From: Gnetum montanum
Taxonomy: Eukaryota; Streptophyta; Gnetopsida; Gnetales; Gnetaceae
Length of the DNA stretch: 64,000 nt
Reading direction: 5' to 3'
Assembly: GCA_015680685.1 (NCBI GenBank)
Contig: MNCI01009556.1
Span: forward strand, 62,001-126,000
Shown: positions 48,292 through 59,804 of the stretch, in pieces
Layout: each line of letters opens with the position of its first letter
Numbering within the stretch: position 1 is the first letter of the stretch
Notes under the pieces: generated by a model
Told to the model about the DNA's origin: nothing
The model's input: only the letters and a program-made list of their open reading frames with translations
Databases searched by the model: none
Made by a program: the position numbers and the translations under genes

Positions 48292-51080
48292 GTGACTAAT
48301 TTCTTTTTTTCATTTTTTTAATTTTGTCATTGATTATTGCAGTAGCAAGTGAATCTCAAGAGGTTACAGTAATCACCTCTGGACAAGACGAAACTAACCT
48401 CTTCTTCAAATATGGTGAAGTGGATGAGACGCAACATTGGTTATGCAATGGGGCCACAACTACCATTGTTCATAATTTTTAAGATGTTGGGATCAAGGAT
48501 TTATTTTTAGTAGTAAATCCAAGAATCCTAGCTGTAGAAATGCTCTCTCTAGTTGATTCTTTTTTAGAAAAGACTAATCTCTCTTGCACATGGGTTCACA
48601 ATATGCAGGTGGTGTTTGAGATTACTGACAATATTTTTTGTAGATATTTTCAATGTTCCCTACAATGGTCTACCTATAGGTGATAAGACTAACAAGGATG
48701 TAAACTATCAAGGGGATATAAAAGAATGGCTAGGGACAAGAAAAGATCGAAAGGGGATCTACATGCATAAGGTCAAGCTAGAGGTAGCCCATAAGGTGTA
48801 CCCTATTTTCCAGGCTCATGATTTTCCCAAGCTACTCTCCCAAGGGCTTGGAGTAGAGAAGACTTGGATTATGAGGGAAATTATGGAAGAAGGGACTCAC
48901 TATAATTAGACCAAGTACCTTTCTGAAGGCTTGCAAGCTAAAATGGTTAAGCTTCATGAGAAGCTTGATGCACATTTTAATGTACACTTTTCCTTCTTCA
49001 TAGCTTACCTATAATAGTTTGTTGAATTCTTAGTGGTTCAAGATAATTATATCTGGGTGCTATAGGATGGCATCCAAATATCCAAACTGTGGATCTGCCA
49101 AGTATTCCACACCACTCAATCCCAAGACCCCCCAAAAGCTATTAGGGAGTCTCTTTCGATAACGATGAAGGATCGTGTGGGATGACCCTTTTGTGCACCA
49201 GAAAATGTTGGAGAGGCACCTCCCACTAACATAGGAAATGTGCTAATGATGGTACATATTATTGATCAAGTAGTGAAATCAAGGTTGCAATGTAAGGAGT
49301 CTCATCCCGTGGAAGAAGCTCCATGCACTAGTGAAGAATGGGGTAGAAAGTTGCAGATCAAGGTTCGGAAGGTGCAACTTGCATTTTTTGGTAAGTATGT
49401 TTAATTGTTTCATTATTTACCCCTCCCCATTTTTGTTATAAAAACATGCTTAGTTTAGATGTGTTTAATGAGTGAAGAAGAGGAATATTTGGCCCCTAAG
49501 GTAGGGGCCCCTATTACAAAAGAAGAAGAGGCTCTAGTTGTAGATGAGGAGGCTCCTACCATAGAAGAAGAGGCCCCTACCACAGATGATCCTTTCATAA
49601 AGTGTGCCCCAACACTTGAGGGGCATATGATAGATGAATATGGTGGCACACTATTGAGTCAAATTGAGTGGGAAGCACTACAATTTGACGCTAGTGAGTT
49701 TGATCGTTTGCTTGATAGTGTGCCGATGCGTGATCCCACTACTCTCACCCCTAAGGGTTTGCTAGGTAAGAGATTTGCACTATGATTTATGTTATTTCTC
49801 AGTTTTTTTTCCTCCTCTTTTCCATGCCAACATGTTTTTTTGCATTGCAAACACCACTATTAAGGCTTCTGATTCCTCCTCTTCAATTAGTCTCCAACCA
49901 TGGATAGAGACCCCAGACAAATTTTCCTTTATGGAGGCAGTGGTTGATGACATGATGAACCAATTAAGGTATATTGACCTAGAAATAGGTGGGTTTAGTG
50001 GTGCATCACCTACCTTTTGTGTTATTCTATTTGTTATTTTGCCATCTTCTCATGATTAACATTTTCTTATGTTTGATATCCTAGCATCCTAGCTTAAGTA
50101 GGACCCTAGGAGGGTGGTCAAACTCAACGCTATGCCTGAACTCCCACCAAAGGTGAATGAGGTGCCTCATGATGTATATGAGGAGATAAGAAAATGTGCG
50201 CTATACTTGGCATGGCCATTATGGAAGTGTAGGTGCATTAATGAAGACCTCTGGAAGCGGGTCCAGAAGCTAGAGAAGGAGAAAGCTAGCCAAGCGATCA
50301 AGTTGGAAGATATACCATCAAGAAATGAATTCTTCTTGGCCCATGAAACTTCCAAAAGTAGTTGGAATATATCCATGATTGATTATGCAAGATATTGGTT
50401 AGCCATGATTGATTATGCAAGATATTGGTTAGACGTATAGGGTAAAAACGAGGTCACCTAGGAAATAATTGAGCAATGCTTCTAGATGGATTTATTGGCT
50501 CAGAAGAACCAGGAATATAAAGACTATAGTGCCAAGGTGTATAAATGGGGATAAGCAAAAAAAAATCATAAGAACATGTACAAAGTGGAACGTGTTGCGT
50601 AGCATCAAAAATATCGGGATGCTTCCATTGAGGTGCATACCCATAAGCTATTTCTTGATGTGATTGGTGCTGCTAAGGCCTATGAAAAAATTTATGCAAG
50701 AAGTAGTGCTTAGTGAGTCTTCCAAAAGAGAGATGACCTTACCTTCTAGGGAGACCACTACTGCCACCTTTTCTCTGGGGCCACCTAGATGGATGATGGT
50801 GGAGAAGGGGAAAGTTGTAGTGAGTGTTGATCTAGGGGAAGAAGATTATGCCAACCTAACTGAGGAGGAGATTCTATGACATTTAGCAGCTAGTATGGAT
50901 AAGATACCCCCTAGGATGGACACAGGTCCATCTTAGGTTAGCCACTCTTTATTGTATCACAATCTATTTCATGAGCGCCTTATTGTACTTCAATTCATTA
51001 TTTTGTTTTTGTTCTATGCAGGATCCAAATGGAGGTGTGGGACCTAGTGGAGCAGGAGATGAAGATGCTAGCAAAGACTT
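48292..51080 (+). pseudogene. Multi-exon gene relic downstream of the phosphatase-like domain
   Basis: Plus-strand readings joined by plausible introns. After an acceptor with a long T tract (tgattattgcag, 48,342) comes VASESQEVTVITSGQDETNL. After a frameshift follows RKGIYMHKVKLEVAHKVYPI (48,616-48,909). Intron candidates: 49,391-49,458 (gtaagtatg...tttag), 49,766-49,864 (gtaaga...ttaag), 49,969-50,084 (gtatat...cctag), 50,937-51,021 (gttagc...atgcag). Exons are acidic (EEEEYLAPKVGAPITKEEEA), Ser-rich, then coiled coil (RVQKLEKEKASQAIKLED, about 50,257-50,310). A 30-bp duplication sits at 50,373-50,432. I do not recognise the protein. Exons with GT-AG introns imply a genomic, not reverse-transcribed, origin for this strand. 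Confidence 0.5.
50373..50432 (+). repeat. Perfect two-copy 30-bp tandem repeat
   Basis: Units at 50,373 and 50,403, each coding MIDYARYWLA-like residues. The copies are identical, so the duplication is younger than the surrounding decay. Confidence 0.9.
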
Positions 51081-51234
51081 GTAGCATGATGGAATTTTTT
51101 TTTTATTTTTGTTTTTCTATTTTATTTTTTGTAACCCTTATTGTATGTACTCAAATTTAATGAAGAGTAAAAAGTGAAACAATTATTTCAATTCTCTTTG
51201 TTAATATTTTATTAATGTACTTGGGCCCCTTGTG

Positions 51235-51465
51235 GGCCCCTTATTCTATTTTAAGGCCATTTTGGGCCACTACTAGTTGAAGGCCATTTTGGGCCATTGC
51301 AATGTAATTGCCGAAGGTCGATTGGCAATTTTAGGCCTTAGCAGGCTATAGCGATAGTTTAAGGCCATTCCAAGACATTGCTAAGATAATTAATGCAAAA
51401 AATGGTCATGATGCAAACAGTGGACATAATGCAAACAATGAACATAATGCAAAATCAAGACTAAA
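51235..51465. repeat. Short tandem arrays at the protease side of the block
   Basis: Four units of aaggccattttgggcca type (51,250-51,375), then three units of catNatgcaaaca (51,400-51,455). These mark the other edge of the 5.8-kb block. Confidence 0.6.
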
Positions 51466-51529
51466 GAAACAAGAGTATTGAGGCCAAGTATTCATGGAAG
51501 TGAGTTAGAGGTAGTCTCTAATTATGCAA

Positions 51530-52135
51530 TTATTTCCTAACCCATTGTGGGTTAGGTAGAGCATATGGCCAGGAAGCTTTGTGATGATATTCCTCTATGT
51601 TTTCATCTACTATTTGGAAAGGCAACTCGGCCCAAGTGGTTTCATGGCCTATGTTGGTAGTTTTGGGTGACTGCTCTGTTGAACATGGGAATCCATTGTG
51701 GATGGGTGATGTATTTTCAGAGATTTCTATTTTTGACCCTTGTTCTATGTCTATATTATTTATAGCCTGCGAGGCTGTTTCATCACCAAAGATCACTACT
51801 TCTCTACCCACATAGGGTAGGTGGATTTCTTGGTGTAAGGGTAAAGAGACAGCTCTTAATTGCGCTAACCATGATCTCCCCAAGATCTGGTTAAACCTAA
51901 GCATTTCTTCCACCACAATGAATTCCGTGATGGTGGGAAACTGGTCTCCCATCACAAAGTTGATGTTAATAGTTCCTTTAACTATGACATGTGCTCCATT
52001 AAATGATTTTAGATAGGAAGTGACTGTGGGCTTGATTTGATCTACCAATCCCAACTTGTCAACAATGGAAAATGAGATTACATTAGTGGCAGCCCTATTG
52101 TCAATGTGTACTCTATGAATTTTGTATTGATCCAC
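51530..52135 (-). pseudogene. Protease of the Tat/Ogre element
   Basis: An open 201-residue frame: HIDNRAATNVISFSIVDKLG is the active-site region (DSGA changed to DNRA). Then VIVKGTININFVMGDQFPT and FNQILGRSWLAQLRAVSLPL, the ILGRSWL flap-side motif of gypsy retropepsins. It is the longest protein-coding frame left in the element together with gag, but the catalytic triplet is already altered. Upstream (52,140-53,040) is linker with stops. Confidence 0.8.
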
Positions 52136-53048
52136 CTAAATCATGATAAACATGGGGACAGTAGTCACTTGACCATTTTTAGGGTCATCCTTGATGGCCT
52201 TGTCCTGAAATTTTAATTGGGTTGGTCATGGTTCTTCAACCATAGGGGGAAGCATAACTACATGGATAGATTTCACCTTAGCTAGCATGTTTTTGTTAAC
52301 AAGAATAGATGCTAACATGTTAGCTAAGGTCTCACCATGTGCTGTAGAGGTCATGATTAAGTCATACAAGCTTAACATTGTATTCTTTTGCTTTAAAGCT
52401 TGTTTAACTTGTGAAACCGCATCTAGGAAATATTTTCCATTGTTTGGTTATTTTCTCATCTTTGCTTCCTCTATGCATCAAAGTGGCTTTAGATTGAATG
52501 ACAAGTTTTGTTGGCTTAGAGGATGGTGATTGCGTGCTACCCATAGTCTTCAATGATAAAGTCATGGGCATGGCCAATAGAGGGGTAGGCTTAGGCGCCC
52601 CCTATGTGATGTGCTTCCTAGCCAACTTATTCGCTAGGCACTCTTCATGTTTTCTTTGATGGGAACATTCTAATGTAGTTCCTATTCTTGGACCTTAGGT
52701 TGTAGAGGGAGCCATATGCTTGGGCACCTTGATAAAAAAAGGTGCTTATGTGGTTGTGGTAGCAGGTGGTGTACTCTTAAGCATAAAAGGTGTGATAGAT
52801 GTCTAATGAGGGACTTTAATGACAAATAGGATCTGTGAAATATTTATCATTGAAACTGTAGGGTTTCAAGGAGGTACATGAGCCACAAATGGTTCATGTT
52901 GTGAGTCTATGTTGTCATCAATGCCAATGGCATTAATAGTATAACCTACATTGTTATCATTTAGAGGGTCTTTGTAAACATGCATCGATTGGTTTTTTGG
53001 TCAGATAGGATTACTTTCATCCAACACCAACATACCCTGATTGATCAT

Positions 53049-55085
53049 TCATTGAATGTCATCTTTTAGTACTAAGAAATAATCTATGTCATTCCCACAC
53101 ACTTGATGATAATCACAGAAGTCCTCTAGTATAATGTTCCTAGGTACTAGTGGGTCATTAGGCATAACCACAGAGGGGTCACCAAGGACTTCAGAGTACC
53201 TCTGATGCCATTTAAGGGTCTTCTCTAACATCCATTTATTTTGAATGCACCTAGCTCCCAGAAATTTTTTTAAAAGCTTAGATGGCTTGATTGGTGAGGG
53301 AGTATATTTTGAACAGTCTTTGTGCTCAAAATTTTCCCTCACCAAAGTTTGGGTGATAATTGCTAAGGTTGAAGGTTGGCTTGTGTAGCTAGGGCCAGGT
53401 GTTTTGTTGGTTGTGGTGTGATTTTTAGATTCTTTATCCTTCTTTTTACCCTTGTTGGTTTCATGTGCTATAGTGGCAACTGTGGTTGTCATGAGTTTGC
53501 CTCTCTCCTTGTCCTTCTTTATGTGTGTGTTTTTATATGCTACATATGCTAGATGTTTACTAGCTACCACTCCATCTTGGATACACTTGGTTTGAGCAAA
53601 CCCCTGGCTAAGGGAATGTGGAGCCAGGTAGTATAGCTTAGATTTAATAAAATTGTTTAGCACACCTTTGAAAATGGCTAATAGATGGGCCTTGATGATC
53701 AGTTCAAAAATTTCATTTAGGGTAGTGCTCCATCATTGTATGGACTTTTGCACAGATTCTAGTGGCTCTTGTTTAATGCTCATGAGTTGATCCAAAGTGA
53801 CTTTTGGCTTTAGGTTATACTTTATGCAGGTCACAAATTGGATTAATAGTTCTTCCAATGTTGAGATTGAGGCATGGGGAAGCACGCGATACCAATCTAA
53901 GGATTTACCCTTCAAGGACATGGCAAATACATGAATGATGACAAGAGGCCATGGCTATAGTAGTAGGGATTTAGACCTAAATGTGACCAGGTGGGCATTC
54001 AAGTCACTCTCTCCATTGTAGTTTGTGAACAGGGGTAGTTGTACCCAAGAGGCAACATTAGCATAGGAATAGTTAGACTAATTGGGTCATCCTAATAAAA
54101 GTCCATGACTTGGACTATTTCTAAGTTGGTGGCTTTAGGTTGTTTAATTTTGTCAATAAGGGTTTGGATGAACTGGAAAGCTTGGTCTAGTTCTAGGGAT
54201 GTCACAGGGGATTGCGAGGCTGCCAGAATAGCCATCATCAGTTTCGTTGTTGGTGTGGTTGCCATTCCCATTAGGGACATTATTTGAACAACTCCTACTA
54301 GTGGTCTTGTTTGAGAGGGCCACAACCTAGTAGGTGGTGCTGCTAGAGAAGCTACCATTGGTTGTGCTATGGGTGTGGTCATCTATCCCATGGTTGGAGT
54401 GTCCCACAACCCTATGTTCAATTGCATTGCATGTGAATCTTTGTATGTTTGTAGTTCCATGTATTACTGCATGTGAGACAGTTGAGTTGTGGGAAAAGAG
54501 GTTGTTGTTTTCCACCATGTGGTTGAGGTTGGACCTACTACTGATTGTAGAATTTTTATAGAGGGGGATAGGAATTGTGCTTACATGCAGCTATGAGGTG
54601 GGCATAGTATGCACATATAGTAGTTTGGGCATTACAGATGTTTGGTATGGAGTCAGAAAAAACTAGGAAGGATGACTAGTGGAAAATGAGGTTGAAGGGA
54701 CCACTTGTTCATACGTTGACAATGTTTGGTGACTACCTATTACCAAAGAGGGTCTAGGTTGCAACCATGTCATGGAAGTAGTAATAGAGGTGGGAAATGT
54801 TTACTGGTGTTAACTGGCAACAGAGATGAAAGGGACAACTATGGCATAGATTGGACCACCACCGTCTGAGTGGGAGTCTAACTCCTCTTGGCTATCTTGA
54901 AAGGATTCATTGTAGTGTGAGGCTATGTCCTGTTCTCTTGACCTACTTAATTGTATAAGTTGGTTTAGCACCCATTGATATATTTCGGTTAGTGGGATAG
55001 TAGTATCAATAGTGGGAATGAACTCCCTCCCATTCCAATGGATGAACTCAAAGTTACGTTTTTCTTTAGATTCATGATGGTTCAA
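53049..55085 (-). pseudogene. gag of the Tat/Ogre element
   Basis: Likely start at 55,085 (MNHHESKEKRNFEFIHWNGR). A variable Thr/Pro/Ala region (54,382-54,092) follows. The gag core MSLKGKSLDWYRVLPHASIS, LEELLIQFVTC and KVTLDQLMSIKQEPLESV (53,921-53,740) is typical of Tat/Ogre gag (M..LKG.AL.WY..L.P..I..W.EL...F...Y). Then a 204-residue open frame (53,663-53,049) leads to protease. Frames shift between pieces. Ogre elements can carry an extra ORF before gag; I see none that I can support in 55,090-55,420. Confidence 0.75.
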
Positions 55086-55424
55086 TGGTATATTCGCTTG
55101 AATTTTTGCACACAGAAAATTATATCACTCTTTGTCTTCAGGAAAACATTTAGGTGATTGGTGTTGTAGTCTAAGGGACCATTGCTATACTAGCACTGGG
55201 TTGGGTGGTCATTCAGGACCTACCATATGTAGGAGAGAGTAGGATACCTCCAAGTTTGAGGTGGGAATCAAAGTGGTTTCTAGATTTACCTTTTCTATGA
55301 GAGAGAGGTGTAAGAGGAACAGATACATGTAAGAAACAGTTGGAGAATAGTAGGTTTTCACACTATATGGTAGCATAACACAATGGACAACATCATGTAA
55401 TAGACAAGATAGCACAGTGGAAGC

Positions 55425-55862
55425 ACTACACTGATAAGGTTGCTATGTTGCACAGAATACAGGTAGTGTAACATAATAGATAGGTAGTTTAGTATAGTGG
55501 ATAGTGTAAGAATTTCTACATCGATAAGGTTTCTATGCTATATGAAACCTAGGTAGCATAACATAGTAGATAGGCAACATAATGGAGTAGATAGTTAAGG
55601 AAGCACTACATTGGTAGAGTTACTACGCTACAGAAAATGTAGGCAGTGTAACACAGTTGATTGAGTAGATGTTCTAGTGTAACACAGTAGATAGTCAGTG
55701 TAACACAGTAAACTATTTGGAAACTGCTATGCTGGTGAGGTCACCATGCTACACAAAATGCTGGTAGCATGACATAATGGATAGTTTTGGACTTGCTATG
55801 CTAACAAGGACACTATGCTACACTAAACACAGGTAGCATAATACAGTAGACTATTTTGGGCT
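55425..55862. repeat. Decayed ~90-bp tandem array in the leader of the Tat/Ogre element
   Basis: About five units of the type gcactacactgataaggttgctatg..acaggtagtgtaacataatagatag, starting near 55,425, 55,520, 55,605, 55,725 and 55,790. It lies between the 5' LTR and gag. No tRNA primer site could be recognised at 55,982-55,965. Confidence 0.65.
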
Positions 55863-55982
55863 TTCAACCTACAGGGTTCCAAAGGAACCATCATGGCAAC
55901 CAATTTTCATAATCTAGTGCATAGACAACCACAAGGGTGTCACATCTATGCTAGCAGGTCAGTAGTGATGGGGTACAGATAG

Positions 55983-58369
55983 TGTCAAAAATTTTAACAT
56001 CCAAAAATGTTAGTGGCTGGAACACCGAGAGGTTAATGGGCATACAGGCTAACCCTAGATCCATGTGAGGGCCATGCTAGAGAAAACAGAAATGGGGTGC
56101 CTTGAATAGTCTGGTCGATCAAATAGGGACTTACACTATGTATAATAACCTTTTGTGAACAATGGTGTTAAAATGTTATGCATGGAGATTGAGGTGAAGA
56201 AAACCATAGCACACAGAATAATAAAAGTGTAGCAGAATATGTAACTGAGTAATAAATGTAAAATGATACATAATGATGCTAAATGTATGCTATAGTCAAA
56301 TGAAATGAGCGTAAGTGAGATAATGAACTACCTAAAAATTACGGGATTTAATCTTTGTTTATCGAAAGAAGGTGTACAACTAATGTGCATTATTGGATAG
56401 GCACAACTAACAATGGAACGATATGGTCATAGCTCCTGGACTATTGTCAATGGCCTACTAACAAGAACTAATGAGATAGTGCTTGTTGGTATAAGAGAGA
56501 ACTAGGAAGTAGTACTGTTGGGGTTTGCTAGTCATCAACCTTCTTCTTTCCAACATCTTTGCCAAAGCCAATCGCCTGAAAGCCAATTACCAAAAATCCA
56601 TTCTCTAGAAGTCAATCACAAGAAAAAAAATGAAAATCCCGCTTGAACATTGGATTTTGGGGTATTTATAGTGCCAAGAGTAGGAGAGAAATGTGGTTTG
56701 GATGTCACGTGTCCTAGGTCCCACACGGTGCAAATGTGGATGTGCTACATTGACGTGGAGTGCCACACTGCAGTGCGACCTTGAGAGTTATGCTAAGTGG
56801 AATGAGGCTGGAAATGAAACTTGCTAAGTTGTGACCATACCGTTCAAACTGCATGTGCCAAAATCCAAAGAACTATTATTCTTTTACAAAAATTCTTTCA
56901 ACAAATGCAAAGTGGAGCCTACACTCCAGGACTACATCTTGCCTTCTCTTGCGAGTAGGGTCAAGCATAGGGACAACTTTAGGAATCAACAATGGGATGC
57001 AAAACAAAGAAAATTGATGTTCTTATCTATCAAGGAGATCCTGGAGCAAAAATGATCATTTCCAATGAGTTTTGGAGCTACTGGAGAAAAAATGATCATT
57101 TCCAATGAGTTCTGGAGCTATTGGAGATGTCCTAATGCTTCTTTGCAAGAATTACACCATCTACACTACCCAGCATAGCGGTGTAGCGTAAAAACTTACA
57201 CACTATGCTATGCTATGCTGCGTAGGGTAGCACAATGTACAAGCCAATTTTGAGATAAATCTTGACCAAAACAAAAAATACCCCTCTAAGTTCTAGCTAG
57301 GCAAGTTATCTTAGCAAACAGTCATTACACTTTTCATGTTGAAGAAGCCTGAGACTTCCTAGTTTTATTCCTAGGACATTTTTAGCCTTAATGTCTATAC
57401 TACACTATGCTATGATATGAAGCATAGCATAGCATAGTAGCCAGTGTGACATGAATTCTTTCTTAATCTACAATGCTTTGTCAAGAGACCTTCATTGGGA
57501 CCCAAGGGTAAAGTGGGATAGGCAGTCTTGGAGGTCAGAGCATGACTAAGTGCATTTCTTTTGCTAGAACATCTTGATGGAGGACCTTCATGCATTGTGA
57601 CTATGCTACGTTGTGTAGCATACCATAACATAGCATCTAGTTTGGCCTGAATGTTAACTCACTTTACAAATTTTCTATCATGGGAAGTCGATCATGTTCT
57701 AGAATGGTAGTAGAATAAGAATTTTTTATGGTCGAAGCATGGGCAATTTTGTTTCCCATGTCAAGGCAGTTTGAGAAAATATTGTCATGTCCTACTATGT
57801 TGTTCTATGCTATGTAGCATAGCACCCAAAATGGAACAACTTTTACAAAATTTTCCATGTTTTTTCCCATGTTATGCTAATCACAGTTCAAGGATGAAGA
57901 GGTGCAGACTCCTTTGAGAACTGAACATCCGCCAACTATGTCTTCTACGTCTGATCAGTCACCACAAGGCCTACTACCCTGTGTAGTGTAGCATAGCATA
58001 GCAGGTCCCACCGTTAGAAAACTTGTCAAACTATTTAGTCCATCCTAAGCACCTTTGACAACTCCTAGCATGGTCCCTAGGTAGACCGTCAACTGGGTCA
58101 TGTGTCAAGATGGGCAAGCTAAAGAGTGTAGTAATCTTGTCAACATAGGAGATAGAAAATTTGCTAGACTATACAATCTACCTTCAATGCTCCATTTTTG
58201 TGAACTAGCTCTACAATTGGGTGCTACACTGACTATGGTGAGGAGCGTAACAGGCAGACTGAGCATAACCTTGTAGGCATTAGGACTTCCAAGGTGTCAA
58301 AGCATTTTTGCAGTCCATCATGGCATTATACCCAGAGAATCATGATGGCCCAAAATTGATGGTGTTTCA
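55983..58369 (-). repeat. 5' LTR of the Tat/Ogre element (right)
   Basis: 2,387 bp, TGAAACACC (58,369, minus) to ...TTTTTGACA (55,983). TATA box ACTATAAATACCCC (minus) near 56,660. It has a two-copy 40-bp tandem repeat at 57,041-57,120 that the left LTR lacks, accounting for nearly all of the length difference. Right target copy taatc is at 58,370-58,374. Confidence 0.85.
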
Positions 58370-58493
58370 TAATCTCCCCTATATTTGGAAATGGATCATA
58401 AATTTAGATTGACAATGCATAAGGTAGCTCCCCTCCTTGTCATTGTGAGTCATTGTTTGCACTTCCATGTCTACCAATGTCTCTAAAGAGTAA
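58370..58493 (+). pseudogene. Cytochrome P450 pseudogene copy 2, C-terminal end after the insertion
   Basis: After the right target copy the reading resumes as YLEMDHKFRLTMHKVAPLLV, the usual P450 C-terminal strand pair (D..EKFGLT..K..PL). It aligns with VNDKYGLTMHKGAPKIPF in copy 1. The equivalent of the copy 1 stop is at 58,491-58,493; an earlier in-frame stop exists here. Confidence 0.8.
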
Positions 58494-59042
58494 TTTTGGT
58501 AAATTTGCATTTGTAGTATTTATTTATATTTAGCCTATTCAAACTCAAACAAAAATGTCAAATATTGTAGGAAAATGTGATATACATATTTAATACTATT
58601 TCTATTGTAAAATCCACGTATTTAATTTTCATAGACAATTTTGAACCATCTACTTATATCAATTTTTCAATGATAATATCATACTCTACTAGTTGTGTGT
58701 TACAAATAATGAAAAAATATGAGAAAATAAATAATTTTCCTTTAAATTAAGGTTTTCCCTAATACTATTAAAATAGAAATATTTTTTGCATTCGACATCT
58801 TTTCAAACTTTGTGAAATAAGGCTTCTTTTACTAATTTGTAAATTTTCTTGGAATAAGAGAGAAGTAGACTTAACTTTATCACATTAACTTTATTTTTAT
58901 TTTTATTTTTAATTTTATTATAGTTTAAGGAAGACTAACTTTGATTTAGTTTATTCCATATCCATGTTATTATGACCAAACAGTGGACCCATAGGTGGCA
59001 ATATGTGAGGAAGAAATTACATTTTATATTAATATATATACA
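58494..59042 (+). other. 3' flank of P450 copy 2
   Basis: Matches 19,227-19,761. A/T-rich; nothing coding is seen. Confidence 0.4.
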
Positions 59043-59575
59043 TGTTAGTGTGGTGGCAGGGTTATATGATGATGTAATTAGTTGGTTTTAACTAGAATCG
59101 GTAACCAAATGTAACCATGTAGAGAAGTTAGTTTGAATAGTTATACTTACTATGTATAAATATTAGGGAGAAGGAATGAGAATCATGTAAGGAAGCATTT
59201 TGATTACAAATTGTGATGTGTGGCATTATAGAGAATTATTATGAAGGATATCATGAAATATTAAGCTTATTCTACTAATAGATAAGTTCAATTTTTTAAT
59301 ACTTTTCCATAAAGAAAGTATTACACTTACTCTTCTACAAAGAAAGTAGTTTAGGGTATATAGCAATAGATAAATTCAGAATATGTGTTTTTATTTTTAT
59401 TTATTATATCTTATTATTACTATTATCATGAGACTAGGTTAACACATACATTTTAGATTAATTTGGTAACTAGATTAATTAGTCTCATGGTTAGGTCTTA
59501 GAGTTAATCTAAATATAAGCTAAGTTACTTATTACCCCAAAATTGATCTATCATTCTTGGTACCATTGCAAGGGA
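59043..59575 (+). repeat. Element C, copy 2: LTR and tRNA-Asp primer site
   Basis: The LTR ends ...GATCTATCA at 59,553; TGGTACCATTGCAAGGGA follows at 59,558-59,575. The start is uncertain as in copy 1. TATA-like atgtataaatatt near 59,152. Confidence 0.6.
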
Positions 59576-59599
59576 ATAACATAGTTCAAAAAATATAGG

Positions 59600-59804
59600 A
59601 TGGTTCCAGAACTGACAAATTTTTGGAAACATGAGAATGGTAGGTGGAGGGATGAAAGTCATAAGTTAATCAAAAAGGAAAAGAAACTTAATCCTATTAC
59701 AAACTATAATGGTTCTATGATCCAAATTAATTCAAATAAGAATAAATTGGAAGAGGATCATGAAACCTTTATCCTCCAAAACAAAAAGATAGTGAAAGCT
59801 CAAC
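59600..59804 (+). pseudogene. gag N-terminal fragment of element C, copy 2
   Basis: MVPELTNFWKHENGRWRDES, then a Lys/Asn-rich part, 24 bases after the primer site. Cut at 59,805 by the third B-type LTR at exactly the base found at 20,620. Confidence 0.5.

Larger units (their letters stand above)
45755..51525. other. 5.8-kb block between protease and RT (Ogre intron position)
   Basis: The minus-strand polyprotein stops after protease near 51,530 and resumes near 45,747. Ogre elements are known to have an intron between pro and RT. A pyrimidine run on the minus strand (gactttttttgttttcc, 45,752-45,736) just before the pol restart could be the 3' splice site of such an intron. The block is bracketed by repeat arrays with a shared word and contains plus-strand coding relics. 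Alternative: an independent insertion. Confidence 0.55.
38126..58369 (-). mobile_element. Tat/Ogre-type Ty3/gypsy element, 20.2 kb, inserted in P450 exon 2
   Basis: Two direct LTRs (38,126-40,468 and 55,983-58,369) bound 15.5 kb. Target copies caatc and taatc flank it, and unit 1 has the empty site (ggaatgtaatccc at 19,095-19,110). Minus-strand order: 5' LTR (right), repeat-rich leader, gag, protease, a 5.8-kb gap with an opposite-strand gene relic, RT, RNase H, a second (archaeal-type) RNase H, integrase, tail, 3' LTR (left). The dual RNase H marks the Tat lineage, and the protease-RT gap with large size points to Ogre. Every domain has stops or shifts. Confidence 0.85.

Noticed and set aside
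54105-54561. Plus-strand frames opposite the Tat gag
   Set aside because: Shadows of the minus-strand gag; no domain and no splice signals.
55965-55982. Primer-binding site of the Tat/Ogre element
   Set aside because: Sequence next to the 5' LTR (minus: ctatctgtaccccatcac) does not clearly match any tRNA 3' end known to me; not called.
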